A stretch of 64,000 bases of DNA. It comes from Pseudodesulfovibrio nedwellii (GTDB lineage Bacteria; Desulfobacterota; Desulfovibrionia; Desulfovibrionales; Desulfovibrionaceae). Positions within the stretch are counted from its first letter, which is position 1; each line of letters begins with the position of its first letter. Where the stretch lies: the NCBI RefSeq assembly GCF_027923765.1, contig NZ_AP026709.1:248001-312000 (forward strand), read 5' to 3'. The position numbers and the translations under genes were made by a program. The notes below the pieces were generated by a model. The model ran no database searches and had not been told where the DNA came from. It saw nothing but the letters and a program-made list of their open reading frames with translations. Shown one piece after another: positions 24,049 through 31,427 of the stretch.

Positions 24049-24298
24049 CAGAGTTCCCTCCAACGGTTTGGCCTTCGGCCCGAGTGATTTCTTCCGTCAA
24101 AATCGTAATTATCTGCCGCCTGGAGAGTTTCTGAAACTCCAAGGATGCACAGAGGTGCTTGATCACGGCCAACATCTCTGGGGCTGCTGCTATCAAGTTG
24201 GCATCCTCTTTCTCGACGACTCCAACTTGTGAGCCGTTTTCGTCAAAAATGATTGCCATGTTTGGGAACATGTTGTGCGGTCTGACTTCCCATTTCAT
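24041..24298 (-). CDS. Hypothetical phage protein
   Basis: 85 residues from the ATG at 24298, with GAGAGG 8 bases upstream. It begins MKWEVRPHNMFPNMAIIFDE and contains EDANLIAAAPEMLAVIKHLC, a segment seen in many small phage proteins that carry LIAAAPEMLE. Role unknown. Confidence 0.7.
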   Translation of the reverse strand: MKWEVRPHNMFPNMAIIFDENGSQVGVVEKEDANLIAAAPEMLAVIKHLCASLEFQKLSRRQIITILTEEITRAEGQTVGGNSDD

Positions 24299-24309
24299 CG
24301 TACTACCTC

Positions 24310-24444
24310 TCATAATTTGATTCCAAAAAGTTCTTTCAACAGTCCTTTGATAAACGAGGCACCAACTTGGATGAGAATGACGAACAACGATCCGCAAATG
24401 ATCGCGCTGACCAACCGTCCAAGCTCGTAGAAAAAAGCGTCCAT
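24310..24444 (-). CDS. 44-residue membrane protein
   Basis: MDAFFYELGRLVSAIICGSL continues with a hydrophobic helix and a short basic tail. GAGAGG precedes the ATG by 11 bases. It is one of three consecutive tiny membrane proteins in the leftward operon. Function unknown. Confidence 0.55.
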   Translation of the reverse strand: MDAFFYELGRLVSAIICGSLFVILIQVGASFIKGLLKELFGIKL

Positions 24445-24468
24445 TGCTTACCAGCCTCTCTCAAATGT

Positions 24469-24585
24469 TTACGAGACGATAATTCGTCCACATGCTCCAA
24501 AACCCATCAGAACAAGGCAAAGGCCGATAAATGGATGGTCGCCAAGGACCAACAAAATCCCGAAAAAGATGAGCCAGCCTTCCAT
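24469..24585 (-). CDS. 38-residue membrane protein
   Basis: MEGWLIFFGILLVLGDHPFI followed by a second hydrophobic stretch ending CGRIIVS. It starts 3 bases after the preceding stop, with GAGGG immediately upstream. Probably a two-segment or single re-entrant membrane peptide. Function unknown. Confidence 0.5.
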   Translation of the reverse strand: MEGWLIFFGILLVLGDHPFIGLCLVLMGFGACGRIIVS

Positions 24586-24588
24586 CCC

Positions 24589-24759
24589 TCACTCCTTGTT
24601 CCAAAGAAAACCAACACACGCGCAGACGCCCATCCAAGTCCCGAACTCCAGCGGATTGGTTTTGTGTCCGGTAATAAACGCCCACGTTCCAGCCATGCAG
24701 CAGACGGATGCGCAAATCCAAGGCCACACCTCGCTAAACTTTTTGAATATTTTGCCCAT
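24589..24759 (-). CDS. 56-residue membrane protein
   Basis: Begins MGKIFKKFSEVWPWICASVC and has two hydrophobic segments separated by TGHKTNPLEFG. AGGAGAAG lies 8 bases before the ATG. It follows the triple-hairpin gap at 24802-24858. Function unknown. Confidence 0.6.
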   Translation of the reverse strand: MGKIFKKFSEVWPWICASVCCMAGTWAFITGHKTNPLEFGTWMGVCACVGFLWNKE

Positions 24760-24801
24760 GACTTACTTCTCCTAGTTGTATGAGAGGGACCGGGCCTAAT
24801 G

Positions 24802-24858
24802 GGTTCACAATATGAACCTTGTCGCACTGCGCGACCCCGGCCCCCTCGATTCGGGGCC
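24802..24858 (-). promoter_or_regulatory. Three consecutive hairpins in the leftward operon
   Basis: The 115-base gap between genes holds three perfect stems: 24802-24807 with 24813-24818 (5-base loop), 24821-24825 with 24831-24835 (5-base loop) and GGCCCC/GGGGCC at 24839-24844 with 24853-24858. No T run follows in the direction of transcription. The small 5-base-stem, 5-base-loop hairpin is of boxB size, so an antitermination or processing role is conceivable. Confidence 0.4.
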
Positions 24859-24873
24859 ATTCCCCAAAATTTG

Positions 24874-25239
24874 CTATACGTCCACGATGCCTTGAGCCGG
24901 TTTGTTTTCTGGCTGAGCGGGAGGCCATTGAGCTAACGGTTTGCCGCACGGACCGTGGAACGGGTTGAAATCTGCGCTCTCTGGCGTGATCCGACGGTCG
25001 TTGAGGCCGAAGGGGTAGACGCGCAAAGAATTGAACTCAAGGCGGACAGGGTTCGGTGTGCCGTTTGGGACATACTCACCTCGTCTTTCTCGACGGATCG
25101 CGCTGTTATTGTTCCTGGCATTGAGTATCCGTCCACATTCTGGGCTGCACGTCTTGGCACACCAGTTTCCCGGAATAAATTCTGCCTTGCAGATTGCACA
25201 AATTCGTTTGTTCATTACTGGCTGTGTTGTTTTGGTCAT
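24874..25239 (-). CDS. Small zinc-finger phage protein
   Basis: 121 residues. CAICKAEFIPGNWCAKTCSP followed by ECGRILNARN gives CxxC-x9-CxxxC-x3-C, a compact zinc knuckle also seen in phage and HNH-adjacent proteins; the rest is a Pro-rich, probably extended tail. GAGGAC precedes the ATG. It overlaps the preceding gene by 4 bases. Role unknown. Confidence 0.65.
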   Translation of the reverse strand: MTKTTQPVMNKRICAICKAEFIPGNWCAKTCSPECGRILNARNNNSAIRRERRGEYVPNGTPNPVRLEFNSLRVYPFGLNDRRITPESADFNPFHGPCGKPLAQWPPAQPENKPAQGIVDV

Positions 25240-25724
25240 TGTGTCCTCGGGCGTATTTGCGTCAGTGATACCGGGGCGCGGCTACCCATGACATATGCTT
25301 TCCATTCGTTGTGCTCGTCCTGAAACGGTTCGGTGCGGGTGAATGTCTCGATCATCGTTTCACCGCCCGTGTCGCAGTCCATGACGCCGCTGCCGTCTTT
25401 TTCTGCCTTGAACCACCAAACCTTTGCCCCTCGGGGTAAATCTGGCGTGGTCGCCGTTTCCGGCCATGGTCCGAGCAGGCCGAGCAGGGCAAGGGCGTGT
25501 TGTTGAATCATCCACTCCACGGACTCGCGGGAGAAAAATATAAACTTGCGTTCGCTGGTCCTGTAATACTGGCCATTGATCGCTACGCGGAAGTTGTCGC
25601 GGGTGCCGCCGTGCTTGGTCCATGTTTCCCGACTGTTGCCGGGGAAAAAGCGGAGCGTGAAAGCTCGGTTTTTCCCTGCCTGTTTCGGGAAAACGGCGCA
25701 TGGTGTGGCGTCAAAGTCTGGCAT
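25236..25724 (-). CDS. Hypothetical phage protein
   Basis: 162 residues with no membrane segment, rich in Trp and aromatic residues (TWTKHGGTRDNFRVAINGQY, VEWMIQQHALALLGLLGPWP). It is coupled to the genes on both sides (GAGGAC ribosome site inside the preceding coding end). I do not recognise a family. Confidence 0.6.
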   Translation of the reverse strand: MPDFDATPCAVFPKQAGKNRAFTLRFFPGNSRETWTKHGGTRDNFRVAINGQYYRTSERKFIFFSRESVEWMIQQHALALLGLLGPWPETATTPDLPRGAKVWWFKAEKDGSGVMDCDTGGETMIETFTRTEPFQDEHNEWKAYVMGSRAPVSLTQIRPRTQ

Positions 25725-25726
25725 AA

Positions 25727-25906
25727 CTACGCGGCGTCCTCGGTTTCTTCCTGGTAGGACTCGACCTCACGAGCTATATTGCACGTCGCTTCGTTGATGC
25801 ATTCAGCGTCCAGATCGTACTTCAGTACGTGATGTAACGCTTCCTTGCGGATCGCGTTTTCGAGAGACTTTTTACCGCGACTTTTCAATGCTTCTTCATT
25901 TGTCAT
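25727..25906 (-). CDS. Hypothetical 59-residue phage protein
   Basis: Starts at the ATG 25906 behind AAAGGAAAC. It begins MTNEEALKSRGKKSLENAIR, is mostly helical and acidic toward the C-terminus (ESYQEETEDAA). The gap 25907-25977 between it and bet shows nothing further. Confidence 0.6.
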   Translation of the reverse strand: MTNEEALKSRGKKSLENAIRKEALHHVLKYDLDAECINEATCNIAREVESYQEETEDAA

Positions 25907-25977
25907 TGTCTTGTTTCCTTTTGCTGGCCGGGGAGGGAGAGGGTTATCCCCGACCAGCATGTTTAGGAGGGTATGGT

Positions 25978-27018
25978 TTATTGTGTCGGGAAAACGATTG
26001 CCGGATCTTCGCCAAAAGCCAAAGCGCGGTAGGCTTTGAGTAGGGCGATGCGTTCTTTCAATGCCCACTGGCCGTAGGTTTTGCCGACCAGTTTTTCCAT
26101 GTCATTCTGGTTTGCGCCGTATGCCTTGAGAGACTTGAGGAGTCGTGCCTTTTTATCGGCAGCGGAACCGCTGTTGTATTTGTCTGCGGCGTCGTCAAAG
26201 ACGTTGATGGCGAGTTCATCTTCGGTTGGTTCGGTGTTGTCGCCGGTGCCGTCAGAGTCGAAGAGGGCATCCTCTGGGGAGGGCTGGTCTTGAGCGGAAT
26301 GTTGAGTTTGTGTCTTTGTCTTAACGGGTTTCGTATCGATGGCCTTTGGCATGTCGCGATTCATGCCAACAACACGAGCCTCTGCGATGTGCTTGGCCTC
26401 GTCTTCTTCATATATTCCAGAGAACCCGAAGGCGGTCCGTGCGCCTTGAATCAACGCCTTGTGACGCAAGAAACGGCTGGTGTGAGACTGCCACGGGCCA
26501 GCGATTTTACCGTATTTACCGTCGAACGCAGGACGATAGCACTCGGCCAGATATTCACGTATTTTTATGGGGCGCGTCCGGTCGGTGCGGTAAACCACGA
26601 CTTCGATCCATGCCGGACAGGGCTTGGCGTCGGCGTCAATAGTCACGATATCTTCGGAATAGTTAAACTCCATACCATCAAAGGCCGGGTGTTCGTTCAT
26701 GATCCGGGTCCAGCCGTCCACACCGACGATGGGAACAATTCCCTTACCCTTGTCGGGGAAGGCGTAGATTTCCTTGGTAAACGGATTTAAGCCATACTGG
26801 TCGGCAACGATAAGCAACGCAGCCATTTGCTCGTTGGTCACATCTGCCGGTGGCTGTCCTTTCTTGGAAGACTGCTTGAAGCAAGTAGCCTTCAAGATGC
26901 CTGCAAGCTGGTTCTGATCGACGCCAAACTTTTCAGAAAATTTGGCTATAAGTGCGCCTTTGTTGCCGTTTCCCGCCTGTTGCGGGACGAGTGAATTATT
27001 TACCTGTGTCATGCTCAT
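25978..27018 (-). CDS. bet: Bet/RecT-family single-strand annealing protein
   Basis: 346 residues. The core LLIVADQYGLNPFTKEIYAF, then IVPIVGVDGWTRIMNEHPAF, then FLRHKALIQGARTAFGFSG is diagnostic of the lambda Bet/RecT family. The C-terminal third is a variable acidic linker plus a small helical tail. The protein anneals complementary single strands during phage recombination with the nuclease at 27964-28602. GGAGAT lies upstream. Confidence 0.93.
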   Translation of the reverse strand: MSMTQVNNSLVPQQAGNGNKGALIAKFSEKFGVDQNQLAGILKATCFKQSSKKGQPPADVTNEQMAALLIVADQYGLNPFTKEIYAFPDKGKGIVPIVGVDGWTRIMNEHPAFDGMEFNYSEDIVTIDADAKPCPAWIEVVVYRTDRTRPIKIREYLAECYRPAFDGKYGKIAGPWQSHTSRFLRHKALIQGARTAFGFSGIYEEDEAKHIAEARVVGMNRDMPKAIDTKPVKTKTQTQHSAQDQPSPEDALFDSDGTGDNTEPTEDELAINVFDDAADKYNSGSAADKKARLLKSLKAYGANQNDMEKLVGKTYGQWALKERIALLKAYRALAFGEDPAIVFPTQ

Positions 27019-27024
27019 ATCTCC

Positions 27025-27951
27025 TTATGCGGCCTGTTCGTTAGTGACGCGGCCGTACTTGATGCCCCTGGACTTCATGTAGCGTCCGAGTTCTCTGAGT
27101 TCGTCGGTGGTTGCCCACACACGGAAGTCAACTTGATGGACGGGATTGGATTCAGGTTGTGCCTGTTGCTGGATCTCGACCGGCTGAGTCGGTTCGGGCT
27201 GCGGTTCAGGTTCGACTATTTGAGAAGCGGCGGCTTCTTCCTGCCGACGTTCTTGGGCCAGTGCTTCGGCTTCGGCCTTGGCCTTGGCCGCGGCTTCTTC
27301 TTGCTGACGTGTGTATTCTTCACGCTGCGCCTTTTGCTCGATCAACGCCTTATTCTCGGCCATAGCCTTGGCAACGTTGAATTCTTTCAGGTACATGCGG
27401 ACTACCTGATCGGAAAACTCGGTATCTAATTCCTCGATCAAAGCCAGTTCGCTTTCGACCTTTTCAAAAAAATCGGTGATTGCGGTTTCAACCTTGGCCA
27501 TGGAATAAGTCACATTGAGCCAACGCTTGTCGAAGATGCGGTCCAATTGCACCAGTGTTTTGACGTTTGACTCCTGCGCGTCCCAATAAGCCTTGATCTT
27601 GTCGCTTTTCTCGGTGCGCTTGCGTTCTTCGTAGCCCTTTACTTGAGAATCGATTGCCAACATTGGCTGATCCACCAAGCCGGTCAGTTCCTTGATCTTG
27701 GCTTCAAATTCATCGTATGGAGCAAGGCAACGCTTTTTGATTTCAAGACGCTTGGCATTCAATGCCTTTTTGAGTGTGTTTAGCGTCGCCCGGTCTTTCT
27801 TGGCTTCCTGAATAGTCTCGTCGGTGTAGGCGAGTCCCTGATATTTCTCCAAACTGGAACCCAGGCCGGTCTTGAGTTCGTCAAAATTGAACTCAATGCT
27901 CTTGATATAGCCGTCCTCTGACGGGCTGATGATCTTCAATTCCATACCCAT
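27025..27951 (-). CDS. DUF1351 family protein
   Basis: 308 residues from an ATG preceded by GGAGGTTGAG. Residues about 1-150 carry the DUF1351 blocks (TLNTLKKALNAKRLEIKKRC and APYDEFEAKIKELTGLVDQP); a coiled coil rich in Ala, Glu and Gln follows (about 195-275). Such proteins occur between Bet/RecT and YqaJ genes in many phages and are presumed to help recombination; the activity is unproven. Its place between the annealase and nuclease fits. Confidence 0.88.
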   Translation of the reverse strand: MGMELKIISPSEDGYIKSIEFNFDELKTGLGSSLEKYQGLAYTDETIQEAKKDRATLNTLKKALNAKRLEIKKRCLAPYDEFEAKIKELTGLVDQPMLAIDSQVKGYEERKRTEKSDKIKAYWDAQESNVKTLVQLDRIFDKRWLNVTYSMAKVETAITDFFEKVESELALIEELDTEFSDQVVRMYLKEFNVAKAMAENKALIEQKAQREEYTRQQEEAAAKAKAEAEALAQERRQEEAAASQIVEPEPQPEPTQPVEIQQQAQPESNPVHQVDFRVWATTDELRELGRYMKSRGIKYGRVTNEQAA

Positions 27952-27963
27952 TTTCTCAACCTC

Positions 27964-28602
27964 CTATATTTCCGGCAGAAGCAAGTTCGGCCTTGTGTCT
28001 GTTTCGACCATTCGCCAAAAGGCGAGTTCTTTTTCGATCAGGTATTCAACGTCTTCTTTTTTGTCAGCGTGTTCGATGCGGTAGTCTTTTTCGGTGATAA
28101 ACAGGTCCCCATCCCATTGGCTGATAAGACGGGCTTTCAGGATTCCGAAGTCGGCACCAATCACAAACATGTTGTGGAGCAACTGCGTGTAATAGTGTTG
28201 CGGCATGCCACCTTTCCACTTCTCGCGGTCCATCCGGCTGTTGATGAACGAAACCTTGATTTCCAAGACACCAGTGCATTTGGTCGCCGTTTCAAAGAGC
28301 CGCCCATCGAGAGAGGCGCGGAGTTGCGGGTACTTGCGATGCTGTTCAGAAAGGTTCTCGGTGTGTGAGACTTCGTATTGCGGAAAATCGAGCGCGAACA
28401 GGCCGCGAATGTATGTCTCAGCGGCAACGCCGTACTGAACATATGGGTCGTCAGAGATATCTTTCTCTTCCCTGCGGCCTGTCTTTTCTTCCCAAAGTTC
28501 GACGTTAGTTTTCCATGGGCTGATTCCAAGGACTGCGGCGGCGTCGCTGCCACCTATGCCGAGCTTGCGTTGGGCAAGCCATTGTTCACGGGACATGGAC
28601 AT
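27964..28602 (-). CDS. YqaJ-type phage exonuclease
   Basis: 213 residues from the ATG at 28602. It begins with the YqaJ signature QWLAQRKLGIGGSDAAAVLG, with ISPWKTNVELWEEKTG next. Catalytic residues of the PD-(D/E)XK fold are visible as ASLDGRLFE and VLEIKVSF (Asp and Glu-x-Lys). Paired with Bet, it resects double-stranded ends in phage recombination, the role of lambda Exo. Ribosome site is weak; it starts 5 bases after the preceding stop. Confidence 0.88.
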   Translation of the reverse strand: MSMSREQWLAQRKLGIGGSDAAAVLGISPWKTNVELWEEKTGRREEKDISDDPYVQYGVAAETYIRGLFALDFPQYEVSHTENLSEQHRKYPQLRASLDGRLFETATKCTGVLEIKVSFINSRMDREKWKGGMPQHYYTQLLHNMFVIGADFGILKARLISQWDGDLFITEKDYRIEHADKKEDVEYLIEKELAFWRMVETDTRPNLLLPEI

Positions 28603-28607
28603 GATGA

Positions 28608-28871
28608 TTACCCAACTAAAGCCAAGGTCAGAATCCCGACGAGAGCCAAGCTCACGCCGATCACAATCACTATGTTCACGAATTCGTTGTGTGGGTCCGA
28701 GCCTTGGCAGTTGGCGCATATGTCGCGCTCAATCATCGTGCCAGTAGAGACATTTGTTTCCTGAGTGTAGACCTCTCCTTTGGGGAGAGTGTTGCCGCAC
28801 AGGGCGCAAACGGTGTCGCCATCGCTGGTTCTGGCTCTTCGATCAATGGTTTGAAGCATAGTCTCTTGCAT
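28608..28871 (-). CDS. Zinc-ribbon protein with C-terminal membrane helix
   Basis: 87 residues from the ATG at 28871 behind AAAGGAGAG. CALCGNTLPKGEVY and DICANCQGSD form a two-knuckle zinc ribbon, and the last 24 residues (FVNIVIVIGVSLALVGILTL and following) are a membrane anchor. The combination in a phage early operon is unusual; function unknown. Confidence 0.65.
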   Translation of the reverse strand: MQETMLQTIDRRARTSDGDTVCALCGNTLPKGEVYTQETNVSTGTMIERDICANCQGSDPHNEFVNIVIVIGVSLALVGILTLALVG

Positions 28872-28947
28872 GGTTCTCTCTCCTTTGTTTAAAAGCTTGC
28901 CGGTTTCCGGGGCCACCACCGGCGGGGTGGGGATAAGCAGAAATTTA

Positions 28948-29442
28948 TTACACACCGTTTAAGCGAGCGAATTCGCCATGATGCTTCATAGCCGCCTTGT
29001 CGTATGCACGGGCCGCTTCTTTAGCGGAGTCAAACATTCCAAGGTATATTTTCCTTCCGCACACCTCTATGCGTGACTGCCATTTCTTCCCGCTATTATC
29101 GCGAGAAACACCTTTGAACCCACTGCTGTTGGATAAACGTCGGCGACTGTTGTGCATATTTTGCTCGCAGGTACACAACCGCAGGTTTTTGCGAGTGTTA
29201 TCGAGTCCATTCCCGTTGATGTGATCGACCTGTTGTCCTGGTCCAGCACCAACTACTTCTCGATGCATCATGATTGAAAGACATTTGCCTTTTTCCCATT
29301 TGCTACGCCCGGCATAAACAGTACGAATACTTCCATCTTTGCGCTTATCTTCGCGTGAACACCACTTGTGTTCAGCGAGCTTGTCGTAGTCTTCGTCGTC
29401 AACCACGGCGACATGCCCTTTTGTCAATTCGATGGTTTTCAT
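28948..29442 (-). CDS. HNH homing endonuclease with AP2 domain
   Basis: 164 residues from the ATG at 29442 (AAGGAT upstream). MMHREVVGAGPGQQVDHING followed by GLDNTRKNLRLCT is the HNH catalytic block (H-DH-N-N). The C-terminal SGFKGVSRDNSGKKWQSRIE and YLGMFDSAKEAARAYDKAA form an AP2/ERF-like DNA-binding domain. This architecture marks free-standing phage homing nucleases. It interrupts the recombination gene cassette and may spread itself by cutting unoccupied relatives. Confidence 0.92.
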   Translation of the reverse strand: MKTIELTKGHVAVVDDEDYDKLAEHKWCSREDKRKDGSIRTVYAGRSKWEKGKCLSIMMHREVVGAGPGQQVDHINGNGLDNTRKNLRLCTCEQNMHNSRRRLSNSSGFKGVSRDNSGKKWQSRIEVCGRKIYLGMFDSAKEAARAYDKAAMKHHGEFARLNGV

Positions 29443-29475
29443 GTTGCTTATCCTTAGTGTCTCTCGCTTCAAAAT

Positions 29476-29739
29476 TTACGCTGCGCTTTTGTGCGGGTGT
29501 CCGGTCGCGGTGCGGCCCATTGTTTCGTCGTGTGCAAGCTCTGCATTGAGCATGTCGCGGTATTCGTCGTTGCCGTCGAAGTGTTCGCACTTGGCGCACT
29601 TGGTTGTTTCATGGACAAAGACCGTCACCTTGACGCTGTGCTTCAGTTCGATTTCGTCTTCCAGTGCGTCACACTTGCCGAGGCCGGTAGTGCCGGGTAA
29701 TCCTTCGAATTGTTCGCAAAGGCCGCATGTCTTTTCCAT
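29476..29739 (-). CDS. Cys-rich small phage protein
   Basis: 87 residues from the ATG at 29739 (GAGGA upstream). CGLCEQFEGLPGTTGLGKCD and later CAKCEHFDGNDEY make two matched C-x2-C-x2-F units, possibly a zinc knuckle pair. It resembles the Cys proteins at 19906-20218 in style. It is the first protein gene of the leftward operon after the tRNA. Function unknown. Confidence 0.65.
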   Translation of the reverse strand: MEKTCGLCEQFEGLPGTTGLGKCDALEDEIELKHSVKVTVFVHETTKCAKCEHFDGNDEYRDMLNAELAHDETMGRTATGHPHKSAA

Positions 29740-29782
29740 GATGGTCCTCATTTCCCTGCTGTTTTGTCGTTCGATGTTTTGA

Positions 29783-29873
29783 TGGAGGAGGGTAGAGGAA
29801 TTGAACCCCCATCGGCTCTTCACCGATGGCACGGTTTTCAAGACCGCTTACTCTCCATTGAGTGCTACCCTCC
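29783..29873 (-). tRNA. Phage tRNA-Ser (anticodon TGA)
   Basis: Reading leftward from 29873: acceptor GGAGGGT pairs with ACCCTCC, D arm ACTC/GAGT, anticodon arm GCGGT/ACCGT with loop CTTGAAA (anticodon TGA), a long variable arm (GCCATCGGTGAAGAGCCGATGG) typical of Ser tRNAs, T loop TTCAATT and an encoded CCA. The base at the discriminator position is T and position 8 is A, both unusual, so charging efficiency is uncertain. It lies between PL and the first leftward gene. Confidence 0.8.
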
Positions 29874-30041
29874 GTATCAATGAACTTTCCTCAACCTCTC
29901 GCCTTTCCCTCCCGTGGCGTGACCTCTCGTTGCCCGGCCTTGCTGTTGCGGTACTTCTGGCGTTTACTTCGCAATGCTACCCCTACTCGCTGGCCGTGGC
30001 GCAGGCTGTTCGGGGTTGGTGGTGCGTCGTGTTGAAAATGA

Positions 30042-30092
30042 TGTTTCCATATGAATACACCTATGTCAACAAAATGTTTTCATGTAGAAACA
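30042..30092. promoter_or_regulatory. OL operator pair and leftward promoter (PL)
   Basis: Two inverted 19-base sites, TGTTTCCATATGAATACAC (30042-30060, plus) and TGTTTCTACATGAAAACAT (30074-30092, minus), are separated by 13 bases. A minus-strand -35 hexamer TTGACA (30064-30069) lies in the spacer. The same arrangement is found at OR. The rest of the gap 29874-30180 shows no gene. Confidence 0.7.
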
Positions 30093-30180
30093 TTAAGTGT
30101 AAAAAATATTGGTCTGGTGAAAGAGTGCAAGCGGTTGCGACAGGTTAATGTAGGGCGTAGGAAAGGGATGGAGGTGTTTT

Positions 30181-30423
30181 ATGTTTGACGATGAGTTCAA
30201 TCACAGAACCGACTTGGACGATCTCTCTCGCGAAATCTCGGAAGTGAGGGATGGTGTTTTAGATGTGAAGGAGAGAGTCCTAGATCTGGAGATTGCCAGT
30301 GGAGAGCGTCATGCAGAACTCATGAGTGAGCTGCGACCTATCAAGCAGCGTCTTGACTCGATTAAACTGCTTCTGATGTTTGTCGCGGCCGGGCTGGCCG
30401 GGGTGGTGTGGAGGTTGTGGTAG
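30181..30423 (+). CDS. Coiled-coil protein with C-terminal membrane anchor
   Basis: 80 residues. A long heptad-like region (REISEVRDGVLDVKERVLDL to ELRPIKQRLDS) is followed by a C-terminal helix (LLLMFVAAGLAGVVWRLW). GGAGG lies 7 bases before the ATG. It stands alone on the plus strand between OL and the repressor operon, converging with the unknown 308-residue gene, so it may be expressed in lysogens. Function unknown; a membrane exclusion factor is possible. Confidence 0.65.
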   Translation: MFDDEFNHRTDLDDLSREISEVRDGVLDVKERVLDLEIASGERHAELMSELRPIKQRLDSIKLLLMFVAAGLAGVVWRLW

Positions 30424-30452
30424 GACAAAAGAAAACCCCGCCGGGGCGGGGT
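30424..30452 (-). terminator. Terminator of the repressor operon
   Basis: A GC-rich stem (ACCCCGC/GCGGGGT, 30435-30452, loop CGGG) is followed, reading leftward, by TTTTCTTTTGTCC. It lies just past the stop of the 308-residue gene, and also ends the convergent plus-strand gene. Confidence 0.8.
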
Positions 30453-30460
30453 GGATGGGG

Positions 30461-31387
30461 TTACTCTACTGGAAGATATCTTTGTCTATCTCGTTTTATA
30501 TGATCGAGAATCTTGTCAGCTTCATATTCTGTTTTCAATCCATCTTTGGTTTGCATTTGAATCGTTTTAAGATTTACTTTGAGAGTATCGCCTTTTGCAA
30601 AATTTATTCTATTTTCATTCACATCTTGTAAAAACTTTTTGTCGGTTATTTTTACGTTGATTGGCGTTGATCCGTCTGTAAGTCTCCATTTGTTATCTTC
30701 CTTGAAACTCAAGGATACGATGGAAAAGAAACGGACTTGTGGTTGCTCGTCTTCATTTAGTAGGACAGGCTCAAAGTCAGGAGGGGTGAAATACTCAGTC
30801 GTTTGCTTTTCGGCCAGAGGTGTGCGTGCCTCTTGGTTTTCAAGATATAGTGAATCAATGCCTTCCGTCCGTAATGGCTCTACAACTTTATCTACTGCTT
30901 TGCGGACGGAGGTGTTCGCAAAAAGGGCAGCAACGTCTCCGTTGACTATTATCTTTTCTATTTGCCCATTTTGGTCGAAAGTTATTTCAGCCGTGTTGTT
31001 TGGTTGTGACTTTATGCGTGTCGCCTTTCGGCCCTTTGCTTTATTTAATAGCCAAAACAATCCAGTACATACTCCGGCTGGGGCAATACCAAGAAGACCA
31101 AGTATTTCCAAGGCTTCGCGGGTGCCAGTCCCCGGTTTAAAAAAAGTTGCGACTTGGTTGGCAAAGGATTGAACGACTTCAAAAGATATACCGAAACATC
31201 CAGCTTCGAAAGCTTTTATGCTGACTCGGACGGTTAGTTCATCACCATTTAGAACAGTATTGGCGCGTTCAAGTAACTCGCTGACGGCGAGTAGGGCCGG
31301 GGCAAGCTCTCGGACCTCCATCCGGCTTCCACGAAGTGCTTCGCCATCATAAAATATTGAAAAATCAGCGGTGCTCATGTCTTGCAT
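30461..31387 (-). CDS. Unknown protein in the rexAB position, co-oriented with cI
   Basis: 308 residues. It begins MQDMSTADFSIFYDGEALRG and has MEVRELAPALLAVSELLERA, a pattern I have seen in prophage-encoded hypothetical proteins but cannot name. A hydrophobic segment (about 93-114, ALEILGLLGIAPAGVCTGLF) is followed by a basic stretch and a beta-rich C-terminal half. It lies 40 bases after the repressor gene on the same strand and ends at the same terminator, so it should be transcribed from the repressor promoter in lysogens. By analogy with rexAB, exclusion of other phages is plausible; this is inference. Confidence 0.8.
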   Translation of the reverse strand: MQDMSTADFSIFYDGEALRGSRMEVRELAPALLAVSELLERANTVLNGDELTVRVSIKAFEAGCFGISFEVVQSFANQVATFFKPGTGTREALEILGLLGIAPAGVCTGLFWLLNKAKGRKATRIKSQPNNTAEITFDQNGQIEKIIVNGDVAALFANTSVRKAVDKVVEPLRTEGIDSLYLENQEARTPLAEKQTTEYFTPPDFEPVLLNEDEQPQVRFFSIVSLSFKEDNKWRLTDGSTPINVKITDKKFLQDVNENRINFAKGDTLKVNLKTIQMQTKDGLKTEYEADKILDHIKRDRQRYLPVE

Positions 31388-31427
31388 TTTATATTAATCC
31401 GAATTGAGTTGAAAGTTCTTTGTTGCT

